Shown here piece after piece: positions 5,556 through 12,438 of a stretch of DNA of 12,438 nt. Positions within the stretch are counted from its first letter, which is position 1, and every line of letters begins with the position of its first letter. The notes below the pieces were generated by a model, which ran no database searches, had not been told where the DNA came from, and worked only from the letters and a program-made list of their open reading frames with translations. The translations under genes were made by a program, and so were the position numbers. This DNA is from an uncultured Trueperaceae bacterium (GTDB lineage Bacteria; Deinococcota; Deinococci; Deinococcales; Trueperaceae): the NCBI GenBank assembly GCA_937907415.1, contig CALCHY010000219.1, forward strand, positions 1 to 12,438. Reading direction: 5' to 3'.

Positions 5556-5601
5556 TGGTCGGGGTGGCCAGATTTGAACTGACGACCACTTGACCCCCAG
5601 G
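5556..5601 (-). repeat. 3' half of tRNA-Pro, right copy of the 46-bp direct repeat (att-like)
   Basis: Identical to 2876-2921: anticodon loop with GGG, T-arm and acceptor strand ending in ACCA on the minus strand. After 5601 the sequence reads CCCTTTCCTG, not the complement of a tRNA 5' half, so this is also only a half gene. Unlike the left copy, its terminator follows almost immediately, which is the arrangement expected for the original chromosomal 3' end or for an older element. Confidence 0.85.
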
Positions 5602-6083
5602 CCCTTTCCTGCTTTTCACTCCAGTTCCATTTGGTGTCAGTAGGCGCGTCCCTGACGCTATAACTGAGGCCTCGCTGCCCGGGGACTGCGTGTGCATCGG
5701 GGTCAGTTTCCGGGGATTTGGGACAGTTTCTGGGACACTCGAACGACGGTCGACTTTGAGGTTCCATGGCGGATGCTTTCCCGCCGCCAAGTTCATCGAA
5801 GCCCATGCGTCGGCCCCCATCGTCTTGAAGTCGCTGCCGAATAGTGTGGTTTTCTTGGGTGGTTGTACGCTCGACGCGTCGAGCGTACCTCGTTGCATCT
5901 TTTCGCCCAGCGGGTTGAGGCACACGGCAACTGGAAACGTGAGGCGTAGTGGTCTCTCGAACTGCCTCTGCACTCCTGAGATTGTGGAGAGGGACCTGCC
6001 CACGGCGCTCTGGACAAGGTAGTTGAGAGTCTGGGATCGGACGAACAGAGGCGATCGACCTTGTCATAGTCCACTACAGGCTT
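5602..6083. other. gene-free stretch with a perfect palindrome
   Basis: No gene could be supported. Several frames are open on the minus strand, one reading into the tRNA half, and one on the plus strand, but none shows family motifs or start signals. Integrase genes often lie next to a tRNA att site, so I looked for tyrosine recombinase R-H-R-Y motifs here and saw none. The notable structure is the palindrome at 5865-5888. Confidence 0.45.
5865..5888. repeat. perfect 24-bp palindrome
   Basis: The half-site GTACGCTCGACG (5865-5876) is followed directly by its exact reverse complement to 5888, with centre ACGCGT and no loop. Neither strand has a T-run after it, so a terminator is unlikely; a dimeric protein binding site or a recombination site are the alternatives. 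Confidence 0.75.
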
Positions 6084-6113
6084 TTGTCACAACTCTACCG
6101 TTTCCGGTATAGT
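6084..6113 (+). promoter_or_regulatory. leaderless promoter of the abiE operon
   Basis: TTGTCA (6084-6089) and TATAGT (6108-6113) are separated by 18 bases, close to the sigma-70 consensus. Six bases then lead to ATG 6120, so the transcript should begin at the start codon. This also argues against the longer frame starting at 6084. Confidence 0.75.
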
Positions 6114-6120
6114 TGTGACA
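6085..6120. promoter_or_regulatory. 36-bp inverted-repeat operator over the abiE promoter
   Basis: TGTCACAACT (6085-6094) and TACCG (6096-6100) mirror CGGTA (6105-6109) and AGTTGTGACA (6111-6120), with one mismatched pair and a four-base centre. It covers most of the -35, the spacer and the -10. AbiEi antitoxins are known to repress their operons by binding inverted repeats at the promoter, so this is the likely AbiEi operator. Confidence 0.75.
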
Positions 6121-6662
6121 TGGCTGCAACAACGAAATACCGAGAGATCGTGCGTGAGATCGCGCTCGACAACTACGGCTTCGTGACTACCAGGGAGGCC
6201 GCTGAGGCCGGCGTGCCGGCCATCGAGCTCCCCAAGCTCGCCGCGCGCGGTGGCCTCGAGAACGTGGCATACGGGCTGTACCGGGTGACGGACGTGCCGG
6301 GGACTGCCTTCGACCAGTTCGCTGAAGCGCTCTTGCGTGTGGGCGAGGGGGCGTACCTGTACGGCGAGTCGGTGCTGGCCCTGTTCAGGCTCGCTGATGT
6401 CAACCCGCGGACCATCAAGGTGGCGGTCAACCGCCGGGCGCGCCCGAACCTGCCACCTTACATCGAACTGGTTCAAGTCAAGGCGGATGAGCGCACGACC
6501 TCTTACGAGGGGCTCACGGTGCAGCCGGTCGTGGAGGCGATCCTGGCCTCGCGGGGACGAATCGAGACCGGGCGGCTCCGTGAGGCGGCCCTGCAAGCGC
6601 GAGCAGAAGGCCTGCTAACGATGGCCGAGTGGCGGCGCGTGAGGCAGGTGTTGGGAGCGTGA
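6120..6662 (+). CDS. abiEi: AbiEi-family antitoxin of a type IV toxin-antitoxin system
   Basis: A 180-residue protein from ATG 6120, set by the leaderless promoter just upstream. Residues 5-60 form a winged helix: YREIVREIALDNYGFVTTRE, then an AAEAGV turn, and LENVAYGLYRVTDVP as the wing. This is the DNA-binding half that gives autoregulation. The C-terminal half (EALLRVGEGAYLYGESVLAL, NRRARPNLPPYIELVQ, YEGLTVQPVVEAIL) matches the AbiEi antitoxin domain. In type IV systems the antitoxin counters the toxin's effect without a stable complex. Its TGA overlaps the AbiEii GTG by two bases, so the pair is translationally coupled, and both genes are intact. Confidence 0.88.
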   Translation: MAATTKYREIVREIALDNYGFVTTREAAEAGVPAIELPKLAARGGLENVAYGLYRVTDVPGTAFDQFAEALLRVGEGAYLYGESVLALFRLADVNPRTIKVAVNRRARPNLPPYIELVQVKADERTTSYEGLTVQPVVEAILASRGRIETGRLREAALQARAEGLLTMAEWRRVRQVLGA

Positions 6663-7498
6663 GCTACGTCGGCGTGCCGAAGACCGTGCGCTCCCTCGAT
6701 CAGCGGATTCGGAACTTGGCCGGCGGCGCCGACCTGGCGTTGCGGCGCCGGACCAGCGTGGCGCTGGTAGTGGTCAGCCAGATGCTGCCCGAGGGCGCGA
6801 TCAAGGGTTGCAGCGCCATGGCGCTGCGGTACGGCCGGAACACGCGCTTCACCCAGGACGTGGATGCCGCCAGGGTGCGGTCGCTCGACCTGTTCCAGGG
6901 CGACTTCGAGGAGTTCCTTGCTGTCGGCTGGGAAGGGTTCACCGGCAGGTTGATCAAGCGGGCCGCTCCGAAGCCGCCGGCCGTACCCGACGCCTACGTA
7001 ATGCAGCCGTTCGAGGTGAAGCTCGATTACCAAGGGCGGTCGTGGTGCACGGTGAAGTTCGAGTTGGGACATAATGAGCTTGGTGACGCGGACGAGCCTG
7101 AGTACCAGCTCGCCGCGGACCTTGTGGACCTCTTCACGGAGGTTGGGCTCGAGGCGCCGCGGCCCGTGCCGGTCCTGCGCGCTGAGCACCAGATCGCGCA
7201 GAAGCTCCACGCGTTGTCGGTTGATGGAAGCGAACGTGCACGCGACCTGGTAGACCTGCAACTGCTGGAGCAGCGCGAGAACCTCGATCCTGCCGCAGTC
7301 GCTGCGACGTGCGCCCGGCTCTTCCGTTACCGCCAGCAGCAGGCGTGGCCGCCGGCCGTCCAGGCGGGAGCTGGCTGGGACACCCTCTACCTGGAGGCGG
7401 CCGAAGGCCTGAGTGTGCTGCCCACCGTGCAGGAAGCGGTGACATGGGTGAACGAGTTCATCGAACGCATCGCCGCCGAAGAGGCCTTACTGACCTGA
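6659..7498 (+). CDS. abiEii: AbiEii-family nucleotidyltransferase toxin
   Basis: A 279-residue protein from GTG 6659, which overlaps the antitoxin stop as GTGA. The nucleotidyltransferase core is IKGCSAMALRYG (48-59) followed by TRFTQDVDA (62-70), whose D67 and D69 are the metal-binding pair of the G-S/G-x...D-x-D motif. EVKLDYQGRSWCTVKFEL supplies the next core strands, and AEHQIAQKLHALS with RARDLVDLQLL is the conserved Lys/Arg-Asp block of AbiEii/MenA-type toxins. Such toxins add nucleotides to RNA, for example to tRNA acceptor ends in related members, and cause growth arrest or abortive infection. Length is usual. The adjacent tRNA-derived repeats are probably coincidental. Confidence 0.88.
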   Translation: MSYVGVPKTVRSLDQRIRNLAGGADLALRRRTSVALVVVSQMLPEGAIKGCSAMALRYGRNTRFTQDVDAARVRSLDLFQGDFEEFLAVGWEGFTGRLIKRAAPKPPAVPDAYVMQPFEVKLDYQGRSWCTVKFELGHNELGDADEPEYQLAADLVDLFTEVGLEAPRPVPVLRAEHQIAQKLHALSVDGSERARDLVDLQLLEQRENLDPAAVAATCARLFRYRQQQAWPPAVQAGAGWDTLYLEAAEGLSVLPTVQEAVTWVNEFIERIAAEEALLT

Positions 7499-7543
7499 AA
7501 GGATGGCACCGTCCCTGGGGAACAGTGGCCGCCGCGCCGACCG

Positions 7544-7567
7544 ATATCTGTATGGCTGTACAGATAT
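7544..7567. promoter_or_regulatory. ArsR/SmtB-type operator before the metal ATPase
   Basis: ATATCTGTA (7544-7552) and TACAGATAT (7559-7567) are perfect 9-bp arms in a 24-bp site. It resembles the 12-2-12 inverted repeats bound by SmtB/CadC repressors and overlaps the -35 region of the promoter whose -10 is at 7572. The likely ligand is the CadC-like protein encoded at 9746. Confidence 0.8.
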
Positions 7568-7571
7568 GACA

Positions 7572-7577
7572 TAAAAT
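7572..7577 (+). promoter_or_regulatory. -10 box of the leaderless metal-ATPase promoter
   Basis: TAAAAT lies six bases before GTG 7584, directly right of the operator. A bound repressor would cover the -35 and spacer. The spacing supports GTG 7584 as the start of the ATPase. Confidence 0.7.
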
Positions 7578-7583
7578 ACTTGC

Positions 7584-9745
<2,162 letters not shown>

Positions 9746-9749
<4 letters not shown>

Positions 9750-10123
9750 ACACCAGCACGCTTGTCAGCCCTACCGTCGACACTAGCGGCGAGTGCGAGG
9801 TGCGCCTCATGCACCCCGACGCCGTGGCGCGCGTCCAGGCCGCCCTGCCCAGCCCGCAGGAAGTCGAGGCAGCCACCGAGCGCCTCAAGCTCCTCGCCGA
9901 CCCCACCCGCTTCCGCGTCCTGAGCGCCCTGGCGCATGAAGAGCTGTGCGTCTGCGACCTCGCCGCCGTCGCGGGCGTCAACGAGAGCAGCATGAGCCAC
10001 CAGCTCCGGCTACTGCGCGCCCACGGGCTGGTCACCTTCCGCAAGGAGGGCCGCATGGCCTACTACCGCTTGGTCGACGACGCTGTCGGACCGCTAATAA
10101 CCAAAGCCCTCGCGACGAGCTAG
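9746..10123 (+). CDS. cadC: CadC-like ArsR/SmtB-family metal-sensing repressor
   Basis: A 125-residue winged-helix repressor from ATG 9746, overlapping the ATPase stop as ATGA. ELCVCDLAAV (residues 67-76) carries Cys68 and Cys70 of the alpha-3N metal site, as in CadC, and Cys17 matches the first N-terminal CadC ligand; the second N-terminal Cys is Leu here. ESSMSHQLRLLRAHGLV is the recognition helix and FRKEGRMAYYRL the wing. The alpha-5 zinc site is incomplete, with VDDAVG where CadC has DEH. It should release the operator at 7544-7567 when Cd, Pb or Zn binds. Being second in the operon it controls its own synthesis. Confidence 0.92.
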
Positions 10124-10149
10124 CCCGTGCGCGAGGCGACCCCGCCGCC

Positions 10150-10479
10150 CTAGGTTCGTGGGGCGTACATGATGACGAGCACCCCTGCGAGGGCGAGGCC
10201 GGCGCCGAGCAGGTCGAAGCGGTCGGGCCGCACGTCGTCGACCAGCCAGCCCCAGGCCAGCGCCATCGCGATGAAGACGCCGCCGTAGGCGGCGTAGACG
10301 CGACCGAAGTTGGCTGGCTGGAAGGCGGCGACCACACCGTACAGCGCGAGCGCCACACCCCCGGCCACGCCTAGCCAAGCGGGTTTGCCGTCCCGGAGCG
10401 AGACCCAGATGAGGTAGCCGCCGCCGATCTCGCACAGGCCGGCCAGCAGGAAGAGGCTCAAGGATCGGACGACGTCCAT
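10150..10479 (-). CDS. ynfA: YnfA/UPF0060-family small membrane protein
   Basis: A 109-residue protein with four membrane helices, starting [20 protein letters not shown]. The run [20 protein letters not shown], then [20 protein letters not shown] and [20 protein letters not shown], is diagnostic of the YnfA family, which belongs with the drug/metabolite and SMR-type transporters. Length is exactly typical. ATG 10479 is fixed by a TAGAGT box six bases upstream, so it probably has its own leaderless transcript. It lies downstream of the arsenic genes on the same strand and converges on cadC with 26 bases between stops. Substrate unknown; family members are found near resistance genes. Confidence 0.9.
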   Translation of the reverse strand: MDVVRSLSLFLLAGLCEIGGGYLIWVSLRDGKPAWLGVAGGVALALYGVVAAFQPANFGRVYAAYGGVFIAMALAWGWLVDDVRPDRFDLLGAGLALAGVLVIMYAPRT

Positions 10480-10485
10480 GCTCTA

Positions 10486-10491
10486 ACTCTA
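10486..10491 (-). promoter_or_regulatory. -10 box of the leaderless ynfA promoter
   Basis: On the minus strand TAGAGT is followed by six bases and ATG 10479. It lies in the 35-bp gap after the preceding gene's stop, so ynfA may be transcribed independently of the ars genes. Confidence 0.55.
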
Positions 10492-10514
10492 GTGGGTGGC
10501 GCCCCGGCCGGGCC

Positions 10515-10847
10515 TCACCTAGGAAGGACGTCGCCGGCAAGGAACTCCCGCACGCCGTCGTCCCCTTCGAGCGTAAGCGTGAGGGTGGCGCCATCGGGCT
10601 CGAACGCGACGACGATACGCAGGAACGGGCAGCAACGCTGTTCGAGGGCGGCCAGCTCCACCAGGTCACGCGCGAGGTCCGGCCGAGCCGGGAGGCGGAA
10701 GGCGACCCCGCTCGCGGTAGCCTGCGGCTCGGGCGCGAGGGCGCGCACCTGCTTCCACAGGCTGGCGTGGCGCTCGCGCTCCTCTGGGGTGAGGGCGGTC
10801 ATGTCGCACGCCAGCGCCGGGCGATTACTCGTATCGGTGGTGGTCAT
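10515..10847 (-). CDS. small conserved protein with a CCPF motif
   Basis: A 110-residue protein from ATG 10847, which has GAGGAG two bases upstream (closer than ideal). It contains CDMTALTPEERERH (14-27), a central RLPARPDLARDLVELAALEQ and then RCCPFLRIVVAF (71-82), followed by a strand-rich end. A vicinal Cys pair in the 'ERRCCPF' setting is shared by uncharacterised small proteins often found beside mercury or arsenic resistance genes (family recollection, not checked). The Cys pair plus Cys14 could bind a soft metal or metalloid; this is inference. It starts 26 bases after the OsmC-like gene, so it is probably part of the arsenic operon. Confidence 0.75.
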   Translation of the reverse strand: MTTTDTSNRPALACDMTALTPEERERHASLWKQVRALAPEPQATASGVAFRLPARPDLARDLVELAALEQRCCPFLRIVVAFEPDGATLTLTLEGDDGVREFLAGDVLPR

Positions 10848-10873
10848 TGCTCCTCGTGGGGGCGGCCGTGGGC

Positions 10874-11311
10874 TCACGGCTCACTCCGCGCGTCGGCGCG
10901 CCTGATAACGCCCGTGAGGTGGGTGCCGGGCGCGATGGTGTTGAATACGGTGCCGAAGCGCTTGACGTTCTCGTGCAGCAGCGCCAGGCGCCGGTCGTCC
11001 TCGTCGGTGTCGAGGATGATCTCGTACTCGATTGACTCCATGCGCGGCGGCACATCCTGTCTCACGCTACTGACGCGCACCTCGAGGCCACGCGCCTGGA
11101 AGCCGATGGTGGGCGTGACGCGCTCGATGCCTTTGATGATGCAGGCGGCCAGGGCGGCGAGGAGGAGTTCGGCGGGGTTGAAGGCGTCGGCGCGGCCCTT
11201 TAGGTCGGTGTCGAGGGTGATCTCGGCCTGCTTCGTGCGCGCCGCACTGCCGTGGGCGTCTTGGCGCACGGCGGCCACCGAGAACCTTAGCTTCTGGTCG
11301 GGCTGGGCCAT
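10874..11311 (-). CDS. OsmC-family protein lacking the second redox Cys
   Basis: A 145-residue protein from ATG 11311 (MAQPDQKLRFSV). The OsmC/Ohr fold is seen in ADAFNPAELLLAALAACIIK (41-60), with Cys57 in the position of the peroxidatic Cys, the strand RGLEVRVSSVRQD, and FNTIAPGTHLTGVIRR at the end. The block where Ohr/OsmC have the second Cys (C-P-x-x-N-T) reads FGTVFNTI, so that Cys is absent, and a classic two-Cys peroxidase cycle is not possible. Its start overlaps the stop of the arsC-like fragment as TGATG. Placement suggests a thiol or oxidative-stress role during arsenic exposure; the substrate is unknown. Confidence 0.85.
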   Translation of the reverse strand: MAQPDQKLRFSVAAVRQDAHGSAARTKQAEITLDTDLKGRADAFNPAELLLAALAACIIKGIERVTPTIGFQARGLEVRVSSVRQDVPPRMESIEYEIILDTDEDDRRLALLHENVKRFGTVFNTIAPGTHLTGVIRRADARSEP

Positions 11312-11472
11312 CACCGGCCTCGCGTAGGTCGGCTGGCGGCGCGGTGTCCTCCAGTATTGGCGCGACCCGGGAGGCTCTGGGCCGGGTTCGTGCCGTCCAT
11401 TTCGTCGAGCCAGCCCTTCTGGCTGCGGACGCTGTTGTGGCTGCAGAGGAACGGCACGCTTGGCTTGCTCAT
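11311..11472 (-). pseudogene. truncated second arsC copy (53 codons), still coupled to its neighbours
   Basis: The frame from ATG 11472 reads [18 protein letters not shown], the phosphatase-like P-loop C-x5-R-S of an arsenate reductase, then KGWLDEMDG and unrelated residues to TGA 11313-11311. At the DNA level it matches the start of the full arsC at 11871-11922, with a six-base gap where 'MAE' is encoded. The remaining two thirds of the enzyme, including the Cys pair, are missing, so it cannot reduce arsenate. Its start overlaps the arsC stop as TGATG and its stop overlaps the osmC start as TGATG, so ribosomes would pass through all three genes. It is either a relic or a retained short peptide. 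Confidence 0.65.
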
Positions 11473-11933
11473 CACGCGCTCGCCCCCTTGGCGGCGGCCC
11501 CGAGATCGGTCTCGGTCGGCGTGCGGCCCCCGGCCAGGGCGTGCACGAGCGCACGGCTGGTCGCGCCGATGGCGTCGCGCACCTCGCGCCAGCGCTCGAG
11601 GTCCTGGCCGCTGGGGTCGGGGAAGGATACGTGCAGGCGTGTGGTCCGGGCCGGGTAGGCGGGGCAGGCCTCGTTGGCCTCGTCGCAGACGGTCAGCACC
11701 AGTTCGAATTCCCAGGGGTCGGGCAGGTCGTGGAGCGTCTTGGAGGTGTGGGCCGAGATGTCGATGCCCACCTCGCGCATGACCTGAATGGCTTCCGGCT
11801 TGACGCGCGTGGCCTCGGTGCCGGCCGAGTGGATCTCCGCTTCCAGACCCTCTTCGCGGGCGTGGTGCCTGAGCCAGCCCTCGGCCATCTGGCTGCGGGC
11901 GCTGTTGTGGGTGCAGAGGACCAGGACTCTCAT
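11472..11933 (-). CDS. arsC: arsenate reductase, thioredoxin-coupled ArsC
   Basis: A 153-residue cytoplasmic enzyme of the low-molecular-weight phosphatase fold that reduces arsenate to arsenite. [20 protein letters not shown] holds the P-loop C7-x5-R13-[14 protein letters not shown] supplies Cys83 and Cys90, spaced seven apart as in the Bacillus-type three-Cys relay that ends in thioredoxin, and SFPDPSG carries the acid Asp107. All catalytic residues are present. The start ATG 11933 overlaps the exporter's stop as ATGA, so arsenite is made next to the gene for its export pump. The C-terminal tail ([16 protein letters not shown]) is a little longer than usual. Confidence 0.93.
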   Translation of the reverse strand: MRVLVLCTHNSARSQMAEGWLRHHAREEGLEAEIHSAGTEATRVKPEAIQVMREVGIDISAHTSKTLHDLPDPWEFELVLTVCDEANEACPAYPARTTRLHVSFPDPSGQDLERWREVRDAIGATSRALVHALAGGRTPTETDLGAAAKGASA

Positions 11934-12438
11934 GGCGCCGCCCCTTCGAGGCGTTCGGCTAACGCGGCGGTGGGCGCGCACGCGTCCTCCGCGGCGGCCA
12001 GCACGCCGGCGGGCGCGGGGGTGGGCGGCGGGAAGAGGCGGCCGCGCAGCCACAGCGCCACGCCCACCAGGCCGATGAGCAGCGGCACCTCCACCAGCGG
12101 GCCGATGACGGCAGCGAAGGCGACGCCGGAGCCGAGGCCGAAGACGCTGATGGCCACGGCGAGGGCGAGCTCGAAGTTGTTGCTGGCGGCGGTGAACGAC
12201 AGGGTGGCCGTCTTCGAGTAGTCGGCGCCTACCGCCTTGCCCATGAGGAACGACACCAGGAACATGATGACGAAGTAGAGCACCAGCGGCGCGGCGATGA
12301 GGAGTACGTCTAGCGGGCTCGTCAGGAGCGTGCCGCCCTGGAGGCCGAACATCATCACGATGGTGAAGAGCAGCGCTATGAGGGTGAGGGGGCTGATGCG
12401 GGGGAGGAAGACGTCGTCGAACCACGCCTGGCCCTTGC
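11930..12438 (-). CDS. acr3: ACR3-type arsenite efflux transporter (C-terminal part, cut by the window edge)
   Basis: The last 168 residues of a multi-spanning exporter, open to the right edge. The order [20 protein letters not shown], then [35 protein letters not shown] and [20 protein letters not shown] is diagnostic of ACR3 (the BART superfamily), not of Ars[18 protein letters not shown] is the conserved last helical region. After [14 protein letters not shown] it has a Pro/Ala-rich extension of about 35 residues containing [13 protein letters not shown], with one Cys, which is longer than usual. It expels arsenite produced by the coupled ArsC. The operon promoter and any ArsR lie to the right of the window. 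Confidence 0.92.
   Translation of the reverse strand, partial: KGQAWFDDVFLPRISPLTLIALLFTIVMMFGLQGGTLLTSPLDVLLIAAPLVLYFVIMFLVSFLMGKAVGADYSKTATLSFTAASNNFELALAVAISVFGLGSGVAFAAVIGPLVEVPLLIGLVGVALWLRGRLFPPPTPAPAGVLAAAEDACAPTAALAERLEGAAP

Larger units (their letters stand above)
2876..5601. mobile_element. 2.7-kb tRNA-Pro-flanked cassette without an integrase
   Basis: The span is bounded by identical 46-bp tRNA-Pro 3' halves, with a period of 2680 bp. Inside are a GNAT acetyltransferase, a VbhA-like antitoxin with Fic toxin, and a lone AbiEi-type protein; all are accessory functions. No tyrosine recombinase, relaxase or replication gene is visible. Because both copies lack the 5' tRNA half, the intact tRNA should lie further to the right, beyond the window, which points to stacked integrations at one site. 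The extent is seen; mobility is inferred. Confidence 0.65.

Noticed and set aside
5459..6067. Integrase gene beside the right tRNA half
   Set aside because: Open minus-strand frames exist but none shows the R-H-R-Y catalytic pattern of tyrosine recombinases or any other family motif.
6503..7261. Minus-strand 252-residue frame across the abiE genes
   Set aside because: It lies opposite two well-supported genes and has shadow-type composition with no motif.
11460..12221. Plus-strand 253-residue frame opposite arsC and acr3
   Set aside because: It is the reverse complement of clearly identified genes and lacks family features.

Overview
The window is GC-rich bacterial DNA with an accessory, island-like left and centre and a metal/arsenic resistance block on the right. 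Four genes show a TANNNT -10 box exactly six bases before the start codon (positions 3706, 6108, 7572 and, on the minus strand, 10491). This implies leaderless transcripts, a habit well known in Deinococcota and also in Actinobacteria. With the high GC content I lean towards a Deinococcus/Truepera-like host, but this is inference; no rRNA or core gene is present to settle it.

Left part (1-2875): a graveyard of broken accessory genes. It holds the tail of an unknown gene, a possible small membrane protein, a ribbon-helix-helix/PIN toxin-antitoxin pair in which both genes are disrupted, the first part of a HigA-like antitoxin running into the last part of an ISL3-family transposase, two small membrane proteins in a more AT-rich stretch (the second seems to have lost its ATG), and a frameshifted IS3-family transposase.

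Centre (2876-5601): a 2.68-kb cassette bounded by two identical 46-bp direct repeats. Each repeat is the 3' half of a proline tRNA (anticodon loop to CCA) on the minus strand, and each is followed by a hairpin terminator. This is the footprint of site-specific integration into a tRNA gene, but no integrase lies between the repeats. The cargo is a GNAT acetyltransferase, a class I Fic toxin with its VbhA-like antitoxin, and a lone AbiEi-type antitoxin gene converging on fic.

Right of the second repeat (5602-7498): about 480 bp with no convincing gene but a perfect 24-bp palindrome, then a complete AbiEi/AbiEii (type IV) toxin-antitoxin operon with a 36-bp inverted-repeat operator over its promoter.

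Resistance block (7499-12438): an operator-controlled Zn/Cd/Pb P1B-type ATPase translationally coupled to a CadC-like ArsR/SmtB repressor on the plus strand. Converging on it from the right are minus-strand genes in the order ACR3 arsenite exporter (cut by the window edge), thioredoxin-type arsenate reductase, a 53-codon truncated arsC copy, an OsmC-like protein and a small CCPF-motif protein, with overlapping or closely spaced junctions. A YnfA-family membrane protein follows with its own promoter. Together these would sense and export divalent soft metals and reduce and export arsenic.
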